13,118 nucleotides of DNA from Bacteroidales bacterium UBA5287 (GTDB taxonomy: Bacteria; Bacteroidota; Bacteroidia; Bacteroidales; Dysgonomonadaceae). The notes below the pieces were generated by a model that saw only the letters and a list, made by a program, of their open reading frames with translations, ran no database searches and was not told where the DNA came from. The DNA is taken from the NCBI GenBank assembly GCA_002411345.1, contig DHSL01000074.1, positions 5,988-19,105 on the forward strand. The letters are read 5' to 3'. How positions within the stretch are numbered: the stretch's first letter is position 1; each line of letters starts with the position of its first letter. Made by a program: the position numbers and the translations under genes. Of the stretch, positions 6,150 through 13,118 are shown piece by piece.

Positions 6150-9107
6150 TCAAAATGTGAATTTTGCGCCAATAGTAAATGTTCTTGGCACGGGATACGC
6201 TCCATAGTCAACTCCTGAATACGAGTTATAAACTTCAGGGTCCATTCCGGTATATTTGGTTAATGTAATCAAATCTTGCGCACTTAAAGTGAATAGTATA
6301 TCTGAGAATTTCACAACATCTTTTGACAATAAATAGGATATACTTATATTCTTTAATTTTATGAAAGAAGCATCTTCCAACCAAAAGTTTGAATTACCAT
6401 AGATTTTGTTGTTGGAATTAGTATAGCTGGGGTATTTAGCTTCAGCTTTATCGGTTACATAATCCCAATTTTTGTAATAAGCATCACTTATATTGATAAA
6501 TTTGAATCCAGCAGTTGGAGAACCAAGCAAATATTTAGTCCAATTTAATCGACTATTTCCAGCGGCTCCATTCAAAAAGATATTTATGGTCCAGTTTTTC
6601 CAACTTAACATGTTATTCCATCCGAACGTCCATTTAGGGCTAGCTTGCCCCTCAAGCTTCTGATCCTTTCCTTGAGGATTGGTAACTAAACTTCCGTCTG
6701 CTGTTTCATATAGATTGGCACCTTGGTCATCAAAACCTGCAAATTGAAATAAATAAAACGAGTCATACGGATAGCCAATTGCCATGGCCGTTAAATCCCC
6801 ACCGTAAGTAGATTCTGAACCAGTAATTCTAAATGTTTCACCGCCTAAATCTACTACTTTATTTTTCACATATGAAGCGTTAAAATTAGTCTCCCATGTA
6901 ATATTATTACTGATATTATTTAAGGGATAAGCCGTAACGGAAAAATCAATTCCACTGTTTTTTATTTCTCCCTGATTAACCCAGAAATTGCCTCCTCCAT
7001 CATATAAGGGTACTGGTTTCCTAAAAAGTAGATCAGTAGTTCTTTTATCAAACCAGTCAATAGAAAAAGATACTATTCCCTCTAATATGCCAAAATCCAA
7101 TCCTATATTAGCTTGGCTTGTCTTTTCCCATTTAACATTCGGAGTAGCAAATGTGTTTCCCCAATAACCTGTATAGTTAGTTGGAGTACCCCAACCATAA
7201 GAAGTGGAGGAAAGCATTCCGAGTGTACTATAAGCATCTATATCCTGATTACCTATAATACCATAGCTTGCCCGTAACTTTAATTGATTAAAAGTTTTTT
7301 GGCTACTCATAAAACTTTCCTTGGCAATATCCCATGCTGCGGATATTGAAGGGAAATATCCCCATTTATTGTCTCCTTGAAATTTTGAAGAACCATCAGC
7401 GCGAAATGTGCCGGTTAAGAAATAACGATCGGCGTAATTATACATGATGCGCCCCAGGCCTGAAGCAATCCCAACGTTTGTGTAACCATTACTCGGTGTC
7501 TTCGTAGCGGCATTTTCAATATTCCAATAACCAACTATTTCATTACTTAAGTTCCTGCCATCTACACTAAGAGAGGTAATAGTGTTACTACTCGTTTCCC
7601 ATACACCTGTTGCAGTTAGGTTATGTTTCCCATACTGTTTTTGCCAAGTCAGGTTATTGGTATTTTGCCAATAACGACCCATGGTGCTACCATTGGACAT
7701 ATTATTTATATATCCCGGAGCAATGAAATGAGAGTTAAAAGTATATGATGGAGTGTGAAAATAATTATAACCTCCTTGCACATCAAAAGTAAGACCATCA
7801 ATGATTTTAAACAATAGAGAAACATTTGCATTTAAATAATATCTTTCAACGTCAGATTCACCTTCTGTTGATGTGGCGTATGGGTTATTGAATAACGCAT
7901 TGTATGGATCTCTATTATACACTCCGGTTTCTAGATTCTTCATCTCCATTGTTGGTGAATAGGCCAACGTATAAAGCATATTAAAACTACCGTTATGCGT
8001 AAGCGTTTGGGCAGCATTTAGTTTAGTACTCAATTTAAGCCAAGGTTTAATTTCTGAATCAATATTAGCTCTAAGGCCGTATCTCTTATAGTTGGTTGTA
8101 ATGGTAACGGCATCCTGATCCAGCAAATTGCCGGAGACGAAATATTGTGTTTTCTCATTTCCTCCGATAAAAGTTAGTTTATAATCTTGAGTAATTCCTG
8201 TCTGAGTCATCAAATCGATCCAATCAATACCTTTTGTTCCGTTTTTATAGGCTTCCAAATCGGCGGCGGAAATTGTATTTGCACCGTTTATATCATTAAG
8301 TGCCAAAGCATATTCGTAAGTATCTAGTAAATCAAATTTATTCACTAATTGAGAAGCACTTATTTGTGAGTCAAAGGTGATTTGCATATTTCCGGTTTGT
8401 CCTTTCCTTGTAGTTACTAATATTACACCATTTGAACCGCGGGAACCATAAATTGCTGTAGCTGAAGCATCTTTGAGGACTTCGAGAGATTGGATATCGG
8501 ACGGGTTAATCCCATCTAGTCCACTAGAGCTGACAATACCATCTACAACATACAATGGATCACTGCTCTTATTAAGAGAGGTAGTACCACGGACTCTAAC
8601 TTTTACGCTTCCACCAGGAATACCACTCAATGACGTGACTTCTACTCCGGGAGAACGCCCCTTAAGAATGTCTTGAACATTTCTTACGGGTTGATCTTTA
8701 AATTGTTTCGTAGAAACCGATGAGACAGCACCCGTTAAGTCACTTTTCTTCGCGGTTCCATATCCAATGGCTACAACTTCGCTAAGCATTGTTGTTGACT
8801 CTTTCATAGTAATGTTGATCGTAGTCCTACTGTTTACAGCAATAGATTGAGACTCCATACCTATATAGGAGATTTCTAAGATTGCAGTCGAGGGAACGTT
8901 GTCCAGGGTGTAGCTGCCATTCACATCAGTTACGGTGCCCTTACTGGTACCTTCAATCTGTATAGAAACACCTATCAATGTTTCTCCTTTAGAGTCAGAA
9001 ACAACACCGGTTATAGTGTTACTCTGAGCATTCACACATAAAGAGAGTATCCACATAAAAGCGAATGACAATCCTTTAATAAGATTCAATAGTTTTTTTC
9101 TTTTCAT
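6150..9107 (-). CDS. susC: SusC/RagA-family TonB-dependent outer-membrane transporter
   Basis: This 985-residue protein is a TonB-dependent beta-barrel that imports oligosaccharides together with SusD. A signal peptide (MKRKKLLNLIKG, hydrophobic core, VNA-Q at about 27-28) is followed by a carboxypeptidase-D-regulatory-like domain (about 31-103; ITGVVSDSKGETLIGVSI). The plug domain (about 110-235) carries the SusC signatures GYGTAKKSDLTGAVSSV, DPLYVVDG and LKDASATAIYGSRGSNGVIL. The remainder is barrel and ends in AKFTF with a C-terminal aromatic residue, as expected for outer-membrane insertion. No N-terminal anti-sigma-signalling (STN) domain is visible, so control by a trans-envelope sigma/anti-sigma pair is not indicated. 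The start has no Shine-Dalgarno sequence, only an AT-rich leader. Length is typical for SusC, with no frameshift or gap. The region upstream is occupied by a dead insertion sequence. Confidence 0.97.
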   Translation of the reverse strand: MKRKKLLNLIKGLSFAFMWILSLCVNAQSNTITGVVSDSKGETLIGVSIQIEGTSKGTVTDVNGSYTLDNVPSTAILEISYIGMESQSIAVNSRTTINITMKESTTMLSEVVAIGYGTAKKSDLTGAVSSVSTKQFKDQPVRNVQDILKGRSPGVEVTSLSGIPGGSVKVRVRGTTSLNKSSDPLYVVDGIVSSSGLDGINPSDIQSLEVLKDASATAIYGSRGSNGVILVTTRKGQTGNMQITFDSQISASQLVNKFDLLDTYEYALALNDINGANTISAADLEAYKNGTKGIDWIDLMTQTGITQDYKLTFIGGNEKTQYFVSGNLLDQDAVTITTNYKRYGLRANIDSEIKPWLKLSTKLNAAQTLTHNGSFNMLYTLAYSPTMEMKNLETGVYNRDPYNALFNNPYATSTEGESDVERYYLNANVSLLFKIIDGLTFDVQGGYNYFHTPSYTFNSHFIAPGYINNMSNGSTMGRYWQNTNNLTWQKQYGKHNLTATGVWETSSNTITSLSVDGRNLSNEIVGYWNIENAATKTPSNGYTNVGIASGLGRIMYNYADRYFLTGTFRADGSSKFQGDNKWGYFPSISAAWDIAKESFMSSQKTFNQLKLRASYGIIGNQDIDAYSTLGMLSSTSYGWGTPTNYTGYWGNTFATPNVKWEKTSQANIGLDFGILEGIVSFSIDWFDKRTTDLLFRKPVPLYDGGGNFWVNQGEIKNSGIDFSVTAYPLNNISNNITWETNFNASYVKNKVVDLGGETFRITGSESTYGGDLTAMAIGYPYDSFYLFQFAGFDDQGANLYETADGSLVTNPQGKDQKLEGQASPKWTFGWNNMLSWKNWTINIFLNGAAGNSRLNWTKYLLGSPTAGFKFINISDAYYKNWDYVTDKAEAKYPSYTNSNNKIYGNSNFWLEDASFIKLKNISISYLLSKDVVKFSDILFTLSAQDLITLTKYTGMDPEVYNSYSGVDYGAYPVPRTFTIGAKFTF

Positions 9108-9142
9108 ATGGTTATTAAATTAAAAATGATAAATTAGGTCAC

Positions 9143-9160
9143 AATATTTCGGTAAATATT
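9143..9160. promoter_or_regulatory. Inverted repeat in the susC leader
   Basis: AATATTT and AAATATT form perfect 7-base arms around a 4-base spacer, 36 to 53 bases before the susC ATG. The symmetry could be an operator half-site pair or a small hairpin in the 5' untranslated region. All arm pairs are A-T, and such repeats occur by chance in DNA this AT-rich. I find no convincing TTTG / TAnnTTTG promoter around it. Confidence 0.2.
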
Positions 9161-9209
9161 CAATAAACAAATTAATAATCAATGTTTTATATAAAAAAGT
9201 CTAACAAAA

Positions 9210-10490
9210 AAGATGGTTAAGTATCTGATTATCAATATCTTTATAGTAATAACAAACACTGTAAAGATGGACAGAACCAGCGTACTTAACCAATATAGGG
9301 ATATCTGTAGTGACGTTTTAAATAAACTAACTACGAAGTAAAACAAAAGTTTCAAATCGTTCCTTATGGAGACATTAATTTTATACATAATCATCTCCAG
9401 CAGGATTAATTTCCTCCAGATGTGAAGGTATGGCTCCTCGTGTGAACAACGATTCCGCCAGAACTTCTCGAAGGACTTTGATTGGTTTGAGTTTAACCTT
9501 TCTTTGTCTGAAAGGATATTAACCGGAGATCGCAAGACGATAGCCATTGATCCCAGCTATATATCCAAATCAGGAAAGTGTACTCCCTGGACTGGTTACT
9601 TCTGATCGGGTACAGCCGGACAGGCAAAAAAAGGATTGGAAATTCTCGGAGTAGGCCTCATTGACATAGACAATAAAGACTGCATCAGTCTTCAGGCTGT
9701 TCAGACACCGGACAGTCAAACGCTGGAGAGCAACGATATCAACCTGATCGATTGGTACCTTCTTGTAATAAAATCAATGGAAGAAAAACTTCACAAGATA
9801 AGCCCTTATGTGGTAGCTGATTCCTATTTCTCCAAAATCAGTTTCGCTACCGGTTTAAAAGAAATGGGCCTACATCTTATCAGCCGTTTCAGAGATGATG
9901 CCGTCCTGTTCTTTCTCACACTGGAGAAACCAACGGGTAAGAGAGGCAGGCCTAAACTTTACGACGGCAAGATTGATATGGCTAATCTTGATAAATCAAG
10001 AGCTGAAAAAATCGACATTGACAATGGAGAGCTTTATACTCTGGCAGCCTACTCTAAATCACTAAAGCAGATGGTACGACTTGCAATTTGGTATTCAAAA
10101 GATGGGAAAAACCTAAACTGTTTTTCTCTACCAACCCATATATGAGCGGTAAAGATGTCATGGAATATTATCGTACTCGTTTTCAAATTAAGTTTTGTTT
10201 CCGTGATGCAAAGTCTTTTACAGGATTAATGCAACCTCAGGCAATGGATGTTACTGAGCTTTCTTTTAACTTTAATGCATCTCTTACCTCGGTAAACCTT
10301 GCAAAGGTACTGGCAAAGGAAAAAAGAATACCTTTTTCAATGGCGTCTCGTAAAGAAATGATACACAATGCTTACCTGCTTGAACGATTTATTTGCGTGT
10401 CCGGCATGAGACCGAACAGAAGATTATATGATAAACTTGTTAAAGAACTCGTGGAGTTTGCAGCCATTGCTGCATGACTCTTCATTGTAT
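9210..10490 (+). mobile_element. Remnant insertion sequence (approximate limits)
   Basis: The element is defined by its transposase pseudogene; the limits given are only approximate. I compared the flanks on both sides and found no convincing terminal inverted repeats or target-site duplication, as expected for an old, eroded copy. It is inserted on the opposite strand to all neighbouring genes, between the GH31 gene and susC, and leaves both open reading frames intact. Confidence 0.7.
9267..10477 (+). pseudogene. Decayed IS4-like DDE transposase
   Basis: Read in one frame from ATG 9267 the sequence is a recognisable transposase broken by TAA at 9339, TGA at 9423 (before RYGSSCEQRF) and TGA at 9603 (GYF*SGTAGQAKKG, where the family has Trp). 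A one-base loss in the A run at 10107-10111 then moves the frame by -1, and coding continues to the stop at 10475-10477. Adding back one A gives 1212 bases, or 403 residues, a normal IS4-type length. DDE residues are visible as IAID-PS (Asp codon 9549) and VVAD-SYF (Asp codon 9819). The C-terminal Y-(2)-R-(3)-E-(6)-K signature reads YYRTRFQIKFCFRDAK, with Lys (AAG at 10190) where the catalytic Glu belongs. The element is therefore inactive several times over. An in-frame ATG at 9213 is an alternative start. The exact IS family assignment is from memory and moderately sure. Confidence 0.9.
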
Positions 10491-10677
10491 TTTTAACGGG
10501 CTATTGAGGTAATAACATTAATGTTAGTTATTATATATATTTCTTTAACAAAATTATAATTAGTTTTCTTTTATTAAATGATAAAATACGAAATATAACT
10601 GACAAAATGACAAAAACGTATTCATTTAATGCATTAGTATAAAAGTCGTTATCTGAAAGTCTACTTTCAATTAAATA
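10478..10677. other. 200-base AT-rich spacer between the IS remnant and the GH31 gene
   Basis: No gene is visible here. Besides the 12-base palindrome it holds a short perfect inverted repeat at 10654-10669 (TGAAAGT and ACTTTCA around CT), 9 to 24 bases past the GH31 stop on the minus strand. That could be a weak end-of-gene hairpin, but no T run follows it directly, so I do not call it a terminator. Confidence 0.5.
10514..10525. repeat. Perfect 12-base palindrome between the IS remnant and the GH31 gene
   Basis: AACATTAATGTT is its own reverse complement. It is flanked by further imperfect symmetry (TAATAAC before, GTTATTA after). It lies about 37 bases after the transposase stop. It might be near the original IS end or be a protein-binding site, but nothing ties it to a function. 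Confidence 0.25.
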
Positions 10678-13086
10678 TTAATAAGTTAATAGAATGTTTT
10701 GCATCATATGATTCTTAATTCTTACAATAGTTTTATTACTCTTTTCGTCATAAAACCATCCATCTCTTGCCGATTTTGTAAAATCACCAACACCATCAAA
10801 TTTTTGAAGCAGTTCACTGTCGTTATTTAGAATCTTTGAAGGAGAGATACTTTTATCATTGTGAATTCTGAATAAAAAATCTTTATCGGAATTACTCCAA
10901 TTAACTAAGAGTTGTTCGTTCATGTTCTTCACTTCAAAATTTACTTTATTCCCGGTATCGTCCAGCAAAAAACTACTTAATCCCTCTTTCTTCGGATAAA
11001 TTACAATTGTAATGAATTCTTTTGATTCTTTATTTCCGAAACCTGTATAATTGTTCTCTACCTGCATTGGTATTATTGCTCCTTCTTTTATATATAAAGG
11101 AAATTTGTAGAGTCCTTCTTTATAGGTCAACCATGTAAGAGTTTGCTTTCCCTCCAAAACAATGTTGTCATCCCAAAAATAATACCATCTTCCTTCAGGC
11201 AGGTAATACTCCTTATGCTCTTTCACATCAGTTACCGGTGCAACCAAAAAAACCTCACCAACAGTAAATTCATTATCAACCCTCCAGGTATTAATGTCAT
11301 CCTGAAAATCCCAAACCAAAGGCTTTGTTATGGGTGCTGCAGTTAACTGAGACTCTTTTGATAGAGTGTTCCATAATGGAACCAATTCAGTATGCAACCA
11401 ACTTAAATAACGGTAATGTTCTTGAGCTTCCGGCGAATACCACCAAGGCATGTGCAAAGTTTGCATTCCCGGGGTGAAAGCGCCAAATTGTGCCCATCGA
11501 ATCCAGACTCTTTCAGGAGAAGGTTTATCAACAAAACCACCAATGTCTGTTGTTAAAAAAGGGAAACCACAAAATGCAAGGGAGAGCATAGAACTAACTG
11601 AATAAGGTAACCCGCTGTTACTAAATGTACCTGTAAGGTCACCCGGCCACTTAAAATTGGTGTAAGATGACGACCCTATCCAGGCAGATCGCGGAATCAT
11701 TAAGAAATCATCATCATATTTTTTCTTTAATGCAGAATAAAATGTTTTGTTATACTCTAATCCGTAAGAATTATGATAATCAGCGCCTAAACGCCCTCCA
11801 TGAAGTTTTGAATCTTTTGCTAAATCTTGTCCATCATCAAGCTTGAACCCTTTTAAACCCAATTCAAGGGATTTTTCTATCTCTTTTTGCCACCATTCAG
11901 ATGCATCGGGATTATAGAAGTCGATATAATTGTCAGAAGTACCAATGGCTTCACCAAAAATATTAACTTTAACCGAGTCAGCAACGACTCTCTCGGTATC
12001 GGGCTTTAACGCTAAATATCCGTTATTAAACCCTTCGCTCCAGTTAGGTGATTCATTTGTAGTATATGGGACAGTCCAGCCTAAACTTTTTATTCCAAGT
12101 TGATCTAAATCTTCAACAAGTTTTTTTAAATCTGTAGAAAAGGATTTATTTGGAATAAATGATGTGCGAGCCGTTTGCCAAGGTGGCTCAAACCAAGTTA
12201 CAGACACGGGAATATCCATTTCTATAAACTTCTTCGCGGTCGATATAAAATGTTCTCCCTTTAATGTATTTAACCTTCCTTCGGGCTGGACATAAATCTT
12301 ATATGGATAAAAACTGCTCCCGCCATCACCCGGGCTAAAAGGGTCCGCCATCAGCCAAAACCAAGGTTTAAATGCCCATCTTGGAGGTTTGGCGGGCATA
12401 CCGAATATTGAAAAGAAATTTTTCACCGTAGAAGCAATCGATTCTCCCAAAACAATGTTAATGTCTACACCATTTGAAGTAGCATCGAATATCAGCTCAT
12501 CCGATCTGCTTTTACCTACATCAAAATTAACTAAACCACCATAATTTAAGAAGAATGCATAATTGTTTGTCGAGACATAATAGGGCATATAAGCACACTC
12601 ATCTGGAGTACCTATTCTATTCCATATTTTGATAGATTGCCCTCTCTGAGCTACTTGTCCATTCCACATCTCTCCGAACCCGTAAATCTCCTCCACGGGA
12701 TTCAGTGTAACTACACCCGATGATTTTTCAATTTCATGTGTCGGGCTGTTTATTTGAATGTTGTAAGCATAATCGCTTGTTTTTTTTACTGAAAGCCGGA
12801 AGGTTATATCATCTACCTTCATTTCTAAAAGAGTGTCTCCTTTGATAACAAGCTTATTACCTGCTCTTTCTTTATCATCTTTAACTTCCACCCACTTACC
12901 TTCAACATAAAAAGAATATGGGCCTCCGTTTGCAAAAACAGACTCATTTTCATTATTTATCACCCTTATATTCCAGGAAGCTTTATCAATAATCAATTCT
13001 TGAAAAACATTGTCTGCTGTTATACCGGAAATGGGAAACAATAAAAAAAATAAAAAGATGAACGAGGTTATTTTTATTTTATTCAT
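10678..13086 (-). CDS. Secreted glycoside hydrolase family 31 enzyme (alpha-glucosidase/alpha-xylosidase type)
   Basis: This 802-residue enzyme should hydrolyse alpha-linked non-reducing-end sugars by a retaining mechanism in the periplasm or outside the cell. A signal peptide ends near ITA-DN (residue 24) with no lipobox. An N-terminal beta-sandwich (about 25-230, including EEIYGFGEMWNGQ) precedes the catalytic barrel (about 235-580). The nucleophile motif is FKLDDGQD with Asp417 in the K-x-D position. R466 of RSAWIG and the acid/base Asp483 of WPGDLTGTF follow, then TDIGGF (513-518) and TLHMPWWYSPEA (543-554). C-terminal beta-domains fill 585-802. The spacing resembles YicI-type GH31 proteins. 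In many relatives the residue after DxG is Glu; here it is Gln420. Substrate (glucoside, xyloside, galactoside) is not decidable by eye. AAGGAA lies a few bases before the ATG. Only 32 bases upstream are present, so its promoter and any earlier operon genes are outside the window. Confidence 0.95.
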   Translation of the reverse strand: MNKIKITSFIFLFFLLFPISGITADNVFQELIIDKASWNIRVINNENESVFANGGPYSFYVEGKWVEVKDDKERAGNKLVIKGDTLLEMKVDDITFRLSVKKTSDYAYNIQINSPTHEIEKSSGVVTLNPVEEIYGFGEMWNGQVAQRGQSIKIWNRIGTPDECAYMPYYVSTNNYAFFLNYGGLVNFDVGKSRSDELIFDATSNGVDINIVLGESIASTVKNFFSIFGMPAKPPRWAFKPWFWLMADPFSPGDGGSSFYPYKIYVQPEGRLNTLKGEHFISTAKKFIEMDIPVSVTWFEPPWQTARTSFIPNKSFSTDLKKLVEDLDQLGIKSLGWTVPYTTNESPNWSEGFNNGYLALKPDTERVVADSVKVNIFGEAIGTSDNYIDFYNPDASEWWQKEIEKSLELGLKGFKLDDGQDLAKDSKLHGGRLGADYHNSYGLEYNKTFYSALKKKYDDDFLMIPRSAWIGSSSYTNFKWPGDLTGTFSNSGLPYSVSSMLSLAFCGFPFLTTDIGGFVDKPSPERVWIRWAQFGAFTPGMQTLHMPWWYSPEAQEHYRYLSWLHTELVPLWNTLSKESQLTAAPITKPLVWDFQDDINTWRVDNEFTVGEVFLVAPVTDVKEHKEYYLPEGRWYYFWDDNIVLEGKQTLTWLTYKEGLYKFPLYIKEGAIIPMQVENNYTGFGNKESKEFITIVIYPKKEGLSSFLLDDTGNKVNFEVKNMNEQLLVNWSNSDKDFLFRIHNDKSISPSKILNNDSELLQKFDGVGDFTKSARDGWFYDEKSNKTIVRIKNHMMQNILLTY

Positions 13087-13118
13087 TATTCCTTATTTAT
13101 CAATAGTTCGTTAAAAAT

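Noticed and set aside
9179..9547. A 122-codon open frame on the minus strand, hydrophobic at its C-terminal end
   Set aside because: It lies antisense to the transposase pseudogene, whose plus-strand frame shows clear family motifs. The minus frame resembles nothing and is open by chance in AT-rich DNA.
10100..10145. Programmed frameshifting in the transposase at the A run
   Set aside because: The two halves join in the -1 direction at an A run, but the three upstream nonsense codons and the lost catalytic Glu show decay. A single lost base in the A run is the simpler explanation.
9180..10540. Terminal inverted repeats and target-site duplication of the IS
   Set aside because: Comparison of the left flank with the reverse complement of the right flank gave only scattered A-run matches, no better than chance.
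10654..10669. Terminator for the GH31 gene
   Set aside because: The stem is only 6-7 base pairs and is not followed by a U-rich tract.
10678..13086. Naming the GH31 enzyme as a sulfoquinovosidase or a specific alpha-xylosidase
   Set aside because: The catalytic pair is clear, but the substrate-defining residues could not be aligned by eye with confidence.
1..13118. tRNA, rRNA, CRISPR array, riboswitch or phage genes
   Set aside because: No regular spaced repeats, cloverleaf-like segments, conserved rRNA blocks or phage proteins were seen. The non-coding space is short and AT-rich.

Overview
The window reads as an AT-rich chromosomal segment of a Bacteroidota bacterium, probably a member of the Bacteroidales. 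The reasons are a SusC/SusD outer-membrane pair, a lipoprotein signal of the SusD kind, mostly AT-rich translation starts with little Shine-Dalgarno character, and an IS4-like transposase remnant of a type I associate with Bacteroidales. Genus and species cannot be read from the sequence. All intact genes lie on the minus strand, so transcription runs from the right edge to the left.

Right part (10678-13086): a secreted glycoside hydrolase family 31 enzyme. Centre right (about 9210-10480): a decayed insertion sequence on the plus strand. Its single transposase gene carries three in-frame stops, a one-base frameshift and a lysine in place of the catalytic glutamate. It sits between the GH31 gene and susC. 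Centre (4518-9107): a susC-susD pair, 18 bases apart, ending in a strong hairpin plus U-rich terminator (4457-4502). Left part (1-4198): three tandem paralogues of a secreted seven-bladed FG-GAP/VCBS propeller protein with a C-terminal ASPIC/UnbV domain. The third is cut by the left edge.

Taken together this looks like a polysaccharide utilisation locus, or a fragment of one. SusD would capture an oligosaccharide at the surface, SusC would import it with TonB energy, and the GH31 enzyme would release alpha-linked sugars. The three propeller proteins are exported and rich in Ca2+-type DxDxDG loops. They have no visible catalytic signature and their role is unknown; glycan binding or surface display is only an inference.

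The parts most worth a second look are the triplicated propeller array, with its two variable loops and a near-identical patch suggesting gene conversion; a possible 13-codon leader peptide that overlaps the start of the first propeller gene; and the dead IS, which may have split an older GH31-susCD transcription unit.
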